Source of the DNA: Massospora cicadina
Taxonomy: Eukaryota; Entomophthoromycota; Entomophthoromycetes; Entomophthorales; Entomophthoraceae
Assembly (NCBI GenBank): GCA_022478985.1
Contig: JAKSZP010002713.1
Location: forward strand, 124,001 to 188,000
Length of the DNA: 64,000 nucleotides
Direction of reading: 5' to 3'
Made by a program: the position numbers and the translations under genes. Shown piece by piece: positions 22,423-33,370 of the stretch (positions within the stretch are counted from its first letter, which is position 1; each line of letters begins with the position of its first letter). The notes below the pieces were generated by a model. It did not search any database, was not told the origin of the DNA, and saw only the letters and a program-made list of their open reading frames with translations.

Positions 22423-23900
22423 CAACTGATGAGCTGACCCTTTGGAGGGGCCCACCCAGAAGGCTAATACTGATATTTAATTGACTGCTCTACCCATAGA
22501 TTGGTTCAATGACAAACTTGAGACCTTTAACAATTGGAATAATTGATCTGCTAATTTTTGCCAATCTAATTCATCACAGACTGGGGGCATACAAAGGAAA
22601 CCCAAAAAATGATGTCCAGTAGCCTAAAATGGAATTCAGCAACTCTGTCTAAAGCTACATCCCAAGCTGTGCTGGGGGTGTCATCCCAGACAAAGAATCA
22701 ACCCTAAGAGATCCTGTGACTCTGCCTACAGCATCCCCCACTTTGAGCCCACATAGTCAGCTCAAACAAAAAATAAACATTTCAAGAATAAATCTGTGGC
22801 CTGACAGAAATAGATGAAACCCTCACTACTTGCTATCGACCTGATGAAGCTACATCTTTGGAGGAAGCCAAAAAGAGATGGGATGAAACAAGAGCACAAA
22901 GAGCTTCCTTCCTCCCCTCTAGCTCATGCAAATCGCATCTAATATGTGCATAACCCCATCTAATATTACTCCCTAAGATGATTTTGCAACATTGATGCAA
23001 TATTTAGGGCCTTCTCATTCAACACCAGCATTCATGAAGTAGTGTAAGGCCACTACGTTGATGTGGGACTCATGATCACACCGGCAGACAGCACTTCTTT
23101 CACCAATCTTGTAATCCTGCGAGGCTCCCTACACACAACTAGAACCAAGTTAATCTTGAGATCTCCTGGATCACCTCTTTAAACCTTTCAACCATGGTTG
23201 ACTCAATGCCCTGAAACTAGCACATTATTAAAAACTAATGGAATTCATATGAGTCCTATCTGTGGACTTCAGCATGCCAGTGTACTACGCTCCAACCCAA
23301 TGGGCTTGTGTTACCAAAGAATCATCGATACAAAAATATATGGTAGCCCAAAACATAGAGGTCATCCTTCGAGTTGCTGTCATCAACCACATGCAAAACT
23401 CTTTGTTGATCCTGATCAAGTGTGACCCCACTGCTTGCGGTGTAACGCCTAGGATCACCTTTACAACAGTTGCATCACATGCAAACAAGCAATATCAATC
23501 ACCACTCAGACTTTCATGACAAGAAGGAACTGATCCCATGCAGTAGTAGCAGCAAAACCTCAAACAACTTATTGTGTTCATGATAAAGATCTAACTCCAT
23601 CCGCCTTCCACATTGCAGCGAAAATACACAAATAATCATGCGGTAAAACCCCCTCAGAGCCAGAGCCATCCATCCAGTAGGGACTCGCTCCAATATACCA
23701 CCCTCTTACCAGCGCAAAATAAGTGCAAGCCCTTGAATCTCATTAAAATGGAAAATTTTAACCCAGCGGATACCAACCCAGTTGACATACCTAATACCAA
23801 CCCCGCAGCACAAGTTTTATGCCATACCAGTGGAAATATCCTCAGCCCACAGGCAATGATTGACACCCAACTGGCAGAAAATGCCTGGTGTACTCCAGCT
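22423..23900 (+). pseudogene. LINE-alpha ORF1 with CCHC zinc knuckle
   Basis: Readable pieces include LTEIDETLTTCYRPDEAT and EEAKKRWDETRAQRASF (about 22795-22910). At 23432-23473 there is CLRC-x4-HLYNSC, a retroviral-type C-x2-C-x4-H-x4-C knuckle with one stop inside it. Such knuckles are typical of LINE ORF1 and bind nucleic acid in the RNP. A 96-codon frame (23613-23903) follows, with asparagine/proline repeats (NPADTNPVDIPNTNPAA) like a low-complexity ORF1 tail. The part before 22423 is displaced to 16166-16479 by element B. Confidence 0.65.
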
Positions 23901-25550
23901 TGAGGCAGAATTTCCAAACTCTCGAGCCAACTACCATCTAATCATGTCACATCTTAGACCTCTTTCTCAGTACTATAGAAAGTGGCCCTGTACTCAAACA
24001 GTTTAGATGAAGACCATATGGAGAATCCCAGGGATCTACTGATGAGCTCATCCTAAAAAAGCAGAGGGGTGGCATCTTAGGGGTGACTCATCAGCTCCTC
24101 AACACCTTTACTTAGACCAATCCCACACATCTCGACGTGTTACTCTGATTGCTTAAAGTCAAGCTAAGATACTTAGATCAAAACGCCTTGCAAACGCAGG
24201 TGTAAGCACTAGCATCCCCCTGATATACGTAAGGGGTAAACTATGAGGTCTCACAGGGACACCCTAACTCTGAAGTCCATTAATTCCAACGAGCCGCGGG
24301 AGTACAAGTAGAGAGCTCATCTCCTATTAAATTTTAAGTCAACTCATGTGTATATTGCAGCTGTCCATGAACCCCACGACCCCCGCTTGAAATAGAAGCT
24401 TGATTGAAAAGTTTGGATGAATTCCTGCTGGACAAACTATACAGCCATCGTTATCCTCAACCCATGGGTGAAACACCACCATTTTGTAAAACACCTTAAG
24501 AACTGCTTATTTTGGCCAAGTTATCCATTACTGAGTTCTCATTCTATGTCATGAATATAAACTTGCCTAATGCAGTCCAAAAACAAGACCGATTACTGGA
24601 GGAACTAGCTAACTCCAACTTCCACACAATAAGGTGAATATAGCCGATTAACAAACCACGTTGATTGCATCTGAGACACCCTCCCCCCACCAGACAGGAT
24701 CATTGGGGAACTGCTTGAAAATATAATCTCCTCCATTCCAGTGTATCATAATGCCATCACCCTCCATGTCTGGCCTCAGCTGCATGAATCAAATACCTGT
24801 ATGAGTTGTATAAATTCAGTTCAGCTTCATGGATCAAGATGGCCTTAGCCAGCCCCATGCTAGGCAGTTGATTCTCAGCTTTTGCAACAATAAATACTCC
24901 ATCTGAAATCAAATATCTCTCATGTTGATCCTCACAACCTTCTTTAGACCATCATAAAATTTTTTTCTTGTTTTATTCAAGCAATCCTGGACAACTCTTA
25001 TATAAAATAAACTTGATTAAAGCCGTTTGTGGACTGGAATCCATGACCTCAACGCATTTGTGCACTACCCAAGATGAATGGATAGAAACAAAGTCATGGA
25101 ATTTGAAGGTCGCTATGATTACGTAAAAGACCAAATGACCATGACCCACATAAAGGTAGATGGCCAAATACAGAATAAAGCACCTCAAAAGAAATTACCA
25201 ACGAAAACTTTTCCCCTAATGGTTGTAAGTGTGAGAAACTGACCAAGAGACGTACCACCTCAAACTTAATAACTAAGACGAATGAGCGCAATTTCACATT
25301 GTTGCATTATTAAACCCAGTGAGAGCGCCTTACCCACTTCGTATAAAAAGCACGCTCAAAGATCCATGATATTACAACCTAAAGTATGGGTAACTATACC
25401 TCAAATAAGGAGGAAATCTCCATAAATTCATCAATACTCTTAAACCTCTCAAAGACTACCTGGGTCAAATTGAAAATGAATAAAACTTATTGGATGAACT
25501 CCAAAGCCGCTCTTTGATCCTTCAGAGGATGAAGAACTTACAGTGTTGAT
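23901..25550 (+). pseudogene. LINE-alpha ORF2 endonuclease region, unreadable
   Basis: By position this should encode the APE-type endonuclease and the start of RT of LINE-alpha. Only weak + strand fragments could be read, for example 'IPVYHNAITLHVWPQL' near 24736-24785. No complete endonuclease motif (QETH, GDFN, SDH) was found. Minus ORFs at 24973-25297 have no known content. Confidence 0.35.
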
Positions 25551-25559
25551 TAGGAATAA

Positions 25560-26596
25560 AGAATTAATGAATATGTTTTATTCCCGCGCCTAAAGGCCCC
25601 GGGCCAGATGGCATTCCACCTGAAATTTACCTATCAGATTCTGTAATGGTGACAAAGTCCCTCCAAGTCTTTTCTCAACCCTCTTGACTGAAGAGAGGAT
25701 ACTTCCAGACTAGAGGGCCCAAATGTCTCATACATAAGAAATTGAGATGAGAGGACCTCTTGAACTGGTGACCTATATTGCTAATGAGCACCGAGAAACA
25801 AACTTATATCAAGCTCCTAGCGAATTAAATGATTAAAAGGCGTTGGCTCGCCTCAAACCCACTAAACATTGCAGCATCCTGAGGAGGTCGCTGTGGGACA
25901 CTAATTTAAGCTTCACGCGACTCTATCAGCTAACTCTTCTCAAACTCAAGGTTTCATGACACTTTTTGATATAAGAAAGCTACAAATGAGTGTATTGAAG
26001 TATCTCAACGCTTCCTTAACCCGCCTCCACATCCCAAAAAGAGCTATAAGATGGATCTTAGATCTCTTCAACCAGCTTCACACTAAACTACTGGCCCTGA
26101 AGGGCTGTATGGTGGCGAATTATGATTACACAAGATCTTCATCAAGAGGATCTGTTGAGCCTATCCTGTTCAACATAGCCCTTGATTCTCTCATGGTCTT
26201 ATTTCACAAACAAGTCTAATGTCTTAAATTTACCAACAAGCCACCCAACTGCACCATAATTTTCGCCTTTGACACTGTGGTTGCATTAGAAAGTAATTAG
26301 GACCTAGATATTAAGGTCAAAGCCCCTAATCACAACACCAAGCCTTCCAAAAGAAGGTTAACATCTCTGAACCATTTTAATGCAAGTAAGCACCCTTATT
26401 TCCCCCTTTTGGCCTGAAACCTATTTCAATACTTTTCGCCATTTAGGTGTCCTCACCAAACACCAAGGGGTCGCTATCAAGGACAATGAGGACCATATAC
26501 TGTATGTTATGAATTTCAGAATAGCTAGCTGGAAACGATGGGGGCTTTTCTTTCTCATAAAAATCACTTTAGCTACTACAATTCGATTCAAACAGC
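25560..26596 (+). pseudogene. LINE-alpha reverse transcriptase, main part
   Basis: The LINE RT blocks appear in order: KGPGPDGIPPEIY (about 25592-25632), then LNW-PILLMSTEKQTYIKLLAN (family: NWRPISLLNTDYKIxxKxLA). The 87-codon frame 25956-26219 reads YLNASLTRLHIPKRAIRWI and SSRGSVEPILFNIALDSLM (family: RGVRQGDPLSPxLFNLxxExL). FAFDTVVAL near 26265 stands where FADD should be, so the catalytic Asp pair is lost. FRHLGVLTKHQG and LIKITLATTIRFKQQIW continue the thumb. The reading stops at about 26617 and resumes at 31861. Confidence 0.82.
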
Positions 26597-26617
26597 AAAT
26601 TTGGATAATCACACACA
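26597..26617. repeat. Probable LINE-beta target-site duplication, left
   Basis: AAATTTGGATAATCACACACA compares imperfectly with AAGGTCTGGGTTCTCGCCCACA ending at 31860. It encodes IWIITH on the left and VWVLAH on the right, which is the same LINE-alpha peptide twice. The two copies have diverged. Confidence 0.45.
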
Positions 26618-26623
26618 GGAAAG

Positions 26624-28046
26624 ATGGGCGACTTTAATAACAAATATAATATACCATGGGTGAGCATCGCGGCAAGCGGTGCGCTTAATGGTGTAACTAA
26701 GGGCAAGAAACGCCCTGGAGGGGGACCAGGAAACCAAGCCGTAAAAAATTGCAAACTCAGACACTGTCTGGGTTTATGGTATTTACTGGTAAGCACGCGC
26801 AATACATGTACATTCAATTCAACCAACCTTTGTCAAAGGTGGAACACGGGATCAGACTCTTCCTTGGGGATGAGTCACTGACCCTGTGGGAGAAAACATG
26901 TGAGGTACAGCCCTCACTTTTCCCTCACGCGGTGTACGTAGCCACCAACAACATGGGCCGCGGCTGGATCAATATTGGTTTTAGAACAGTCAATGAAGCC
27001 GATGTCACAGCAAAAATTTGCGTGGAAATTGCCCTCCTGAGGGCAAAAAAATTGTGTGCACCACGCGCACCAGATGGAACAAAGCAAAAACTTTGTTCAT
27101 ATCCTTTGACTCGCTCCCCACCAACCTTCCTCATAAGGTAATTGAGGAGGAGCTCTGCAAAGGTCTTGTGGCCTACAGAGAAATCCAACAACTCAAATTA
27201 CAGCGATTTCGCTTAATGCCCGACCTGTGCATGGGCAAAGCTATTGCTGTAATCAACCCCTTCTCAGAAGTGAAAGAGGATCTATCCAGAATTCCCCGCG
27301 CAGCAGAATTTGACTTCACAGATGGGGGCCAGTCAGCTGCATTCTGTGTTACACTAGAACGCGCGCCACCCAATTGCAACCACTGTGGCTCACTGGGCCA
27401 CAAGGAACATGAATGCCCTGTAAAAGAGGGCTTAGTGGAAAATGATTTTTGTGAAAAAGCTATGGACGAAGATAATGAAAACTTTGCCAAAATGACTGAT
27501 GGCCACCACCCATTCCGCTGGGGTGAAGATGGACTATACTACATCGTGGACCCAGTTACAAGTAAACAGCGTATAGCAGCACAAAAAGCCCGCAAGAGAG
27601 CAGCGGCTGAAGCGGTGGCACACGCGAAATCTGCCATTAACCACGGACAAATTCAGGATAATATTTCAGATATTCACCTATTTAACCAATCAGAACAATA
27701 TGCCCAGGTCAAAAATTTTCTCAGTAACCAGACTGAGCCACAAAGCGTCATCAGTCATGCACATACTGAGGAACAATGCAACTGCAATCTGGGTGAAAAT
27801 GCGGTGCACAATGCAACAAAGTTGAACCTCAAAAATATAAAATCCAATCAACAACCCGCATCAAATCAACATGAGACCTGTGCAGGAAAAGTTGACACAA
27901 ATGCAAAAAACCGCAATTCCTTTGAATCATTGGGTCAGATCAAGGGAACCAACAATGGCAGTGAAAGAGTTGGAGTACAGATGCGGAGCATGGCCAAAAT
28001 GAGCCGTGGTGGGATAGGACCAGAGGGTTCACCCAACCGCTCCTGA
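26624..28046 (+). pseudogene. LINE-beta ORF1, CCHC nucleic-acid-binding protein
   Basis: Start ATG at 26624 (MGDFNNKYNI...). The frame moves at about 26765 to GFMVFTGKHAQYMYIQF and at about 27040 to the long frame ending at 28046. The long part holds an RRM-like stretch (TLFISFDSLPTNLPHKVIEE). A C-x2-C-x4-H-x4-C knuckle follows (CNHCGSLGHKEHEC, 27375-27416). After the knuckle come an Ala/Lys-rich helix and a polar tail. Two frameshifts make it a pseudogene. In Tad1-like LINEs ORF1 coats the RNA. The stop at 28044-28046 is in the same frame as ORF2. Confidence 0.85.
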
Positions 28047-29057
28047 GGCGCCGCGGGCACCTCAGTGTCAATAGGGACGTTAAATATCGCGGGAGCCATG
28101 GCTCATACGTTCTAAGGCAAAAAGCTGGCATTCCTGCAAAAACCTCTTGTAGAAATCTTGGCCATCCAAGAAACCCACTGCCTACAAGGGGAAGAAGAAT
28201 CCTGGTCAACCAGGGTCGCACCATCACAATCAGTATGGACGTCTCACTGTGGGGTGATAGTCCAAAACAAAAAAAAATTAAAATTACAAATTCATCATCA
28301 CACTTTCATGGTTGAGTCCTGGTAGCAACAATCACATGCCAAGAGGAAATAATTTTGTTATCATGTATCTATGCACCGTGCACTGCAACCAAGAGAAAAA
28401 AATTTTGAAAAAATTTCTACTCTCACCCTCCCACCAGATATCATCATGTTAGGCAATTTCAACTGCTGGGATAACCCCAATACATATCGATGGCCTAATC
28501 GCAGGGGATACCCACCTGGACACATTGAATATCGCAAAATGAAGGCATCTCTTGGCTTACAGGATGCTCTTCCTACCAATTCACCAATCCTTCCCCATAT
28601 GACAAGACCCAACATACGTGAGGGACTACTCATATCAATGAGTTGTATTGACCACATCCTCATCCCACAATCACACCACTCAAGAATCTCCAAATTTACA
28701 ACAAAAAAGATCAATTTTTCTGATCACCGATTAGTCATGGTGCAGTTAGCACCAACCCAATCCCACACACAGGTGTCGCCTTGGAGAAAGCTTCACCCAG
28801 AAAATATAAGATTGCCTAAGATATCTGACTGGGTTGAAAACAAGGCTACAAACCCAGAATTCACAGCCCCATTCACTTCAGATCCCATCGGAACATGGGA
28901 AAATTTCAAAAAAGATTTAATCAACAAAACCCAACACATTGCATCACGCAAGTACACCGCGGACACAGCCACAATCAAGCGTACCTTGGCAGAACTAGAC
29001 CACCTGGAAATAAATACTCTGAGATCTGGCTATAGCCCTAATTGGGGACGCAAATAG
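28047..29057 (+). pseudogene. LINE-beta ORF2, APE-type endonuclease
   Basis: Motifs in order: SIGTLNIAGAMAHTF near 28074 (family N: 'xxxNxxG'), then ILAIQETHC (28155-28185; catalytic Glu). In a shifted frame follow IILLSCIYAPC and then IIMLGNFNCW near 28440-28475 (family GDFN, here Asp to Asn). SCIDHILI and FSDHRLVMV (about 28718-28745; SDH motif) complete it. This nuclease nicks target DNA for target-primed reverse transcription. Damage: a TAA at 28113, two compensating frameshifts around 28320 and 28395, the D-to-N change, and a TAG at 29055. Confidence 0.88.
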
Positions 29058-31228
29058 GCAGAAATTTCAGCCTGACTTAACAATCTCATCTTCGAACACC
29101 AACACAGAATCAAAGTATCAAACAAAGGTAAGTTCATAAAGGAAGGCAAAGCCTGCTTGACATACTTTTTCTGCCAATTCCACTCCCGCAGAAATCAGCC
29201 CATGTGCACACAGGTCCGCAAGACCAACGGCACCATGGCAACTGACCCTGAGGAGGTCAAAGCGGAAGCACACCGCTATTACACCAAATTATATCGCGAT
29301 ATGCCAACAGATCCACAAAAAATTAAAATTTATTCAAACTTCCAAGATACAAAGTACACCACCAAATTACAATATCTATTCCTTATCACACAGGAGGAGC
29401 TTTGGGAAACAATTCGCGGTGCACTACGTAGTAAATGCCCAGGACCTGATAGGATACTCTATGAATTTTACAAAAAATATTTTCAACAAATCGCCCCCCT
29501 CCTATTGGCGTCAATGAACCAGAGTTTGTTGGAAACACGCCTATTACCAGGAGGCCATGAATCCTACGTTATAACCTTGTATAAAAAGGGTGACAGGTTG
29601 GATTTGGCCAACTGGTGCCCAATTGCACTCTCCAACACTGACACAAAAATTCTAACAAAAATTCTAGCAGCTAGATTAGGCGCAATTGCATCTGACGCCT
29701 TATCACCCAACCAGTTTGGGTTTATACCAGGGCGTTCAATCTGGAACAACATACACCCTGTTGCAAACATTTGCCAATCCAAAGCAACTGGTGCCCTGGT
29801 TTTCTTGGATCAGGAAAAGGCGTATGACCGTGTTAGCTGGCCATACCTAAAAGAATGTCTACATGCCTTCAAACTCCCCCAAGATTCATAAAATGGGCGA
29901 TGCTCCTAACAGAATCTGCAACCATGGCCGTATGCGGCCCTGGATTCCTGACAAACAATATCAAACCACACAGAGGGCTCAAACAAGGGGATCCCCTCAG
30001 CCCACTGCTATACAATTTCAGCTTTGACCCGCTCCTCTGAGTAACTGACTCACGTCTCATGGGGATAACCGCACAAGGAAAATCAACAGTCAAGATACTG
30101 GCCTTTGCAGATGACTGCGTAGCAGGTATAGCAAACAATGAAGATGCCCAACAGCTGGAACACACTATAGAGGAATACTCCAAGGTGAGCAATGCATCAC
30201 TCAACAAAAGGATGACAGAAATCATCCTCTTAGGCAAATACACAAACAATTGGGCCACAACATCAGAACCTCACACCAACACTCGAAGAAAGAACCCAAT
30301 TATATTACCCTTTGCAACACCTCCCACCATCACTCCTGTCCGACACCTTGGAATCTGGCTAGAATCAGGGGGATATGCTAATGAGACAATGGAAAGTAAC
30401 CTGTTACAACGGGTATCCAAACGCGTCGCCTCCCTCAAGGGAAGAACCCCAGGACTAACAGGACGAGTTAAAGTTGCTAACTCGCTCATCCTCCCAATAC
30501 TGTGGTACCAGGCCCATGTGATAGCCTTCTCACCTACCTTTATGACCTCAATTCGCGCGCTTATCCAGGGCTGGCTGTGGCCTGGCTCTCACCATCCTAT
30601 AAGGATGGAAACACTATTTGGCCCACACTCAAGCGGAGGCATGGGACTAATAGATTTTGAGAGCCATGCCAATCACATCCTAGGTACCTGGATAAAGGAA
30701 ATCCTTGCTCCAGACCTCCTGCAACAACATTGGTCCAGAGCAGCAAGGACTAACTTTGCACAGGCGCTCAAATTAACCAACCCACATAGTCCACCCAGAC
30801 TACTTTCATACCTTGCCAAGCACCCTACTGCAATGGGTCCGCATGGAACCTCCCCTCATTTCAAACATATCCTCCGAACTATCCGCCATATGGGATGGAC
30901 CATAGAGAACATGGGTACTATACAGGGAAGGGGACGACCCAGCCCCCAATTCAAATTAAGAAACCCAGAAAACCACCCCCAGAGGGATATGCTCGCAACA
31001 ACCCCAAGCATAGTTAGGATAGAATACCTAGATATGCTGGACATTCCCTATGATTTAACCACACATAAAGCAATGTGGAAAATGACACACCACCCACTCA
31101 TACAACCAAGGATAAGATCAAACGCCTGGCGCTGTTTGAGAAGGACCTATAGGATGGCGGACCGCTCCAAAACCTCCACAAAACATGTGCAGTATGTGGA
31201 GGGGAGGGATCCCTACATTACCGCCTAG
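29058..31228 (+). pseudogene. LINE-beta ORF2, reverse transcriptase
   Basis: The + frame from 29157 reads LRSKCPGPDRILYEFYK, ANWCPIALSNTDTKILTK and SPNQFGFIPGRSI. LVFLDQEKAYDRVSW carries the first catalytic Asp. After a frameshift near 29880 it continues with HRGLKQGDPLSPLLYNFSFDPLL, then a TGA at 30038 where Arg is expected, and VKILAFADDCVAG (FADD, both Asp present, about 30091-30125). The long frame 30059-31228 covers the thumb (VRHLGIWLESGG, GRVKVANSLILPILWYQAH) and GGMGLIDFES. The catalytic residues survive, so this is the freshest RT here. Confidence 0.92.
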
Positions 31229-31733
31229 AAACATGCCCCCAACCAAAGCTATATGGCAGGAAGTCGCACGCCTGCTCAAGATTAAAAACAAACAAGAATT
31301 CTCGATATCAAAGAGTATCTTCGCGCTCCAGATCGAGTCACCAATCCCATCTACTCTCCGCTCCCTAATAATACCCATTGCAATGTGGACAATACACACA
31401 ATTGCATTAGATGCGTTCAAGGGCACGGTCCCAACCATTCATGGGATTATTAACAGATTCCATGTCCACTTACTAGAGCACTTCCAAGCCTGGCTCTATG
31501 GATATATGAGACCAAGACAAAAAGCGCTCATAGAATCATGGTTACCACTCTGGTTCCTCCACACAGACCCTTTCCTTCACACCTGCTCCATAGCAGGGGA
31601 AATCCCCTTCGGAGTAGTGCATCAACCCCCCATACCTGGCAGTCCTGCTGGCAACAGGGGTAACTTGAGTACCCTGGGGTGCCCAATTTTTATATTTCTT
31701 AGTTATTCTCTTAGTTTCACATATATTTGGTAA
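31185..31733 (+). pseudogene. LINE-beta ORF2 C-terminal region
   Basis: After a frameshift near 31190-31220 the 182-codon frame opens with CSMWRGGIPTLPPRNMPP, where Tad1-like ORF2s have a Cys/His zinc-binding motif (C-x2-C...H...C). The preceding frame contains the matching 'CAVCG..'-like coding (HVQYVEG). The rest is helical (LLKIKNKQEF, IIPIAMWTIHTIALDAF) and ends at 31731-31733. It probably contributes to RNA or target binding, as in other LINE ORF2 tails. That is family knowledge, not visible here. Confidence 0.65.
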
Positions 31734-31860
31734 TGTCTGTCCCCTGGTCAGCTTACCTCGGTTAAATAAAAAATAGCTGGAAATGACGGTGTATTACAAC
31801 CAGAGACAAGCCCAGATAACTAACATTTTTTTCCTTCAAAGGTCTGGGTTCTCGCCCACA
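31734..31860 (+). other. LINE-beta 3' UTR and right junction
   Basis: Non-coding tail with GGTTAAATAAAAAATAG at 31758-31774 and a second T-rich end at 31825. The right-hand target duplication of the LINE-beta insertion probably ends at 31860, where LINE-alpha coding resumes as HIFHITDSF. Confidence 0.5.
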
Positions 31861-33001
31861 TTTTTCACATCACAGACAGTTTCTGATCAATGATTAACGT
31901 GATATATCGATGCTGGACATGGGGATCCAACCACCATCCCACTTCTCTGACCTCAATATCCTGACATCGCAATAAAGGTGGTCTGGGTCTCCTGGACACT
32001 AGAACCCTTGGAACTTTAATTATGAGAGACCTAAGCTAATATCTGCTAGGACACATTTCCAATGCCACAGTGGGCTCTGACCCTATGCAAAATGCTAAAA
32101 GTCTCCCTAGGACTCCCTTGAGCCTCAATAATGACTGTCAGAGAATGACTAACTGACTACCAAGGCCACCGCCTCAAACCCTCTTAGAGCTATACAGGAA
32201 GAAGGCCCTCCAAGCCCTTGAGCAAGTAAGTGCGCACATGTAACAAGTTTTCCCATAGAGGAGTGGACTGGGCATCAGCCCCCGCTACCACACCCTGGTC
32301 CACAATGGGAGGATTGTTCTAACCCAACTTAACCCTTTGATCAAACCTAATATCACTCAACTCCTCTAAACCCATACCCCCACCATGGAATGCAATACTA
32401 AGGCACTTTTGCAGGACGTCAGGCCTATTCTTTGACAAAAATTTGAAGACAGTGTGGCGAGTTCTCCATTGCTTTAAAGGGGGAATGAGCTGATCCCATT
32501 TTTAATACCAGAGCTTCCCACATTGTGTTGAGCTTATTGACACCCACCTCTACCATTTTTTTACTTGCCCCCACATCACTCCCTTCAATAGCTTAGTCTG
32601 TGCGCTCCTTTGGGCAACACCTTGGGTTAGGCATTCATTTCAGGACATAATGTATGACTCTCACTCACTGTCCACCCTCGATCCATAAAAGCTATGGCAT
32701 CTGATATAACCATATGTACTATCTATAATTTGTATCTTTGCGCTGCCTTTGACTCTCAACTGTGGACATTGCCCCACATGATTACCTATTTTTCTGGGTC
32801 ACTTTAAGATGGCCCTAAAATCTTCGCCAGGTTGCCAACTACCAACAGATCACTCTTATTAAATTCTTGGCTCTGGTGGAGCATCCCTCCCTTTCTTGAT
32901 AAATTTAAACTTCCTTTCCCCCGCCTCAAGCTTTTATGAGCTCAGGTGTGATTTATTAGATTCAGTGAAACTCTCCTTAGGTTGGACCTCCTAGTGTTAA
33001 A
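31861..33001 (+). pseudogene. LINE-alpha ORF2 tail and 3' end, resumed after LINE-beta
   Basis: The RT thumb continues: IYRCWTWGSNHHPTSLTSI, then RNKGGLGLLDTRTLGTLI (about 31970-32020; family 'GGLGL.d'). Decayed C-terminal sequence follows to about 32760. The last 40 bases read CAGTGAAACTCTCCTTAGG, then TTGGACCTCCTAGTGTTAAA. The TSD AGTAATTAAACAAC begins at 33002. These 40 bases align with the 47-55 bp micro-insertions elsewhere in the window. Confidence 0.8.
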
Positions 33002-33015
33002 AGTAATTAAACAAC
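33002..33015. repeat. LINE-alpha target-site duplication, right copy
   Basis: AGTAATTAAACAAC versus AGTAATCCATAACAAC at 15956-15971. They differ by a 2-bp gap and one substitution. Confidence 0.75.
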
Positions 33016-33370
33016 TTTATGCCTTTCATCTTTCTTGTTAATAAGTAGGAGGGGCGATGCCCATGGACTCTGGGAGGGTATTAGCAATCCTGATGCTAGT
33101 AATTACTTGATCTCTGTGGCAACTTGAGCTTCTTCTACACTTCTTTTTCGATAAGGCTGCGCTTAGATGGAAGGAGAATATCCGTTTCTATATTGTGTAC
33201 AACCCTTTCATTTTTCAAAGTTATAAGTGGAGGTGGAGAACAGGTTCTTGTACCCTCCAGTAACTCATCAACTTTCTTTCTTTGTTCGGAAGGAAACTCT
33301 TTACCAACCATAGTTGCAACTAATTCACTAGTGGGAGGTTCCTCTAACCAAATTTGCAGAAAATCTTAAT
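33004..33370 (-). pseudogene. Element C reverse transcriptase, N-terminal part
   Basis: The minus strand reads LPSEQRKKVDELLEGT (about 33260-33310), a segment VVHNIETDILLPSKRSL (family: HxIdTxxxxPxxxRPR), EKEV, then in other frames LLIPSQSPWASPLLLI (family: GxIxPSxSPWASPxxLV) and NKKDERHKVV. The next residues should be (V)DYRxLN. They lie 17 kb away, at 15955 and leftwards. The + ORF 33124-33369 is its antisense shadow. This is the missing front half of C's RT. Confidence 0.78.

Larger units (their letters stand above)
26618..31837 (+). mobile_element. LINE-beta: Tad1-like LINE nested in LINE-alpha
   Basis: A + strand LINE of 5.2 kb with ORF1 (CCHC) and ORF2 (APE endonuclease, RT, C-terminal Cys/His region). 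It is inserted in the RT thumb of LINE-alpha. It is far better preserved than its host: ORF2 is broken by only a few stops and frameshifts, and CpG-containing codons survive. ORF1 opens within about 10 bp of the left edge, so any 5' UTR is missing or very short. The 3' UTR is about 100 bp. The exact 3' edge is uncertain (an A-rich run at 31765-31772, or 31837 by the TSD). Confidence 0.88.
15972..33001 (+). mobile_element. LINE-alpha: full-length decayed LINE, split twice
   Basis: A + strand non-LTR retrotransposon inserted in element C's RT. Its own parts are 15972-16479, 22423-about 26617 and about 31838-33001, roughly 6 kb in total, a normal full LINE length. Chromovirus B and LINE-beta interrupt it. 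ORF1 contains a CCHC knuckle (23432-23473). ORF2 has RT blocks at 25560-26600 and a thumb that resumes at 31861. The 3' end reads GGTTGGACCTCCTAGTGTT plus a short A-run. A 14-16 bp TSD (AGTAAT..ACAAC) flanks it. All frames are broken. The extent to the left is inferred from the TSD and the split RT, not from an intact ORF1. Confidence 0.75.
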
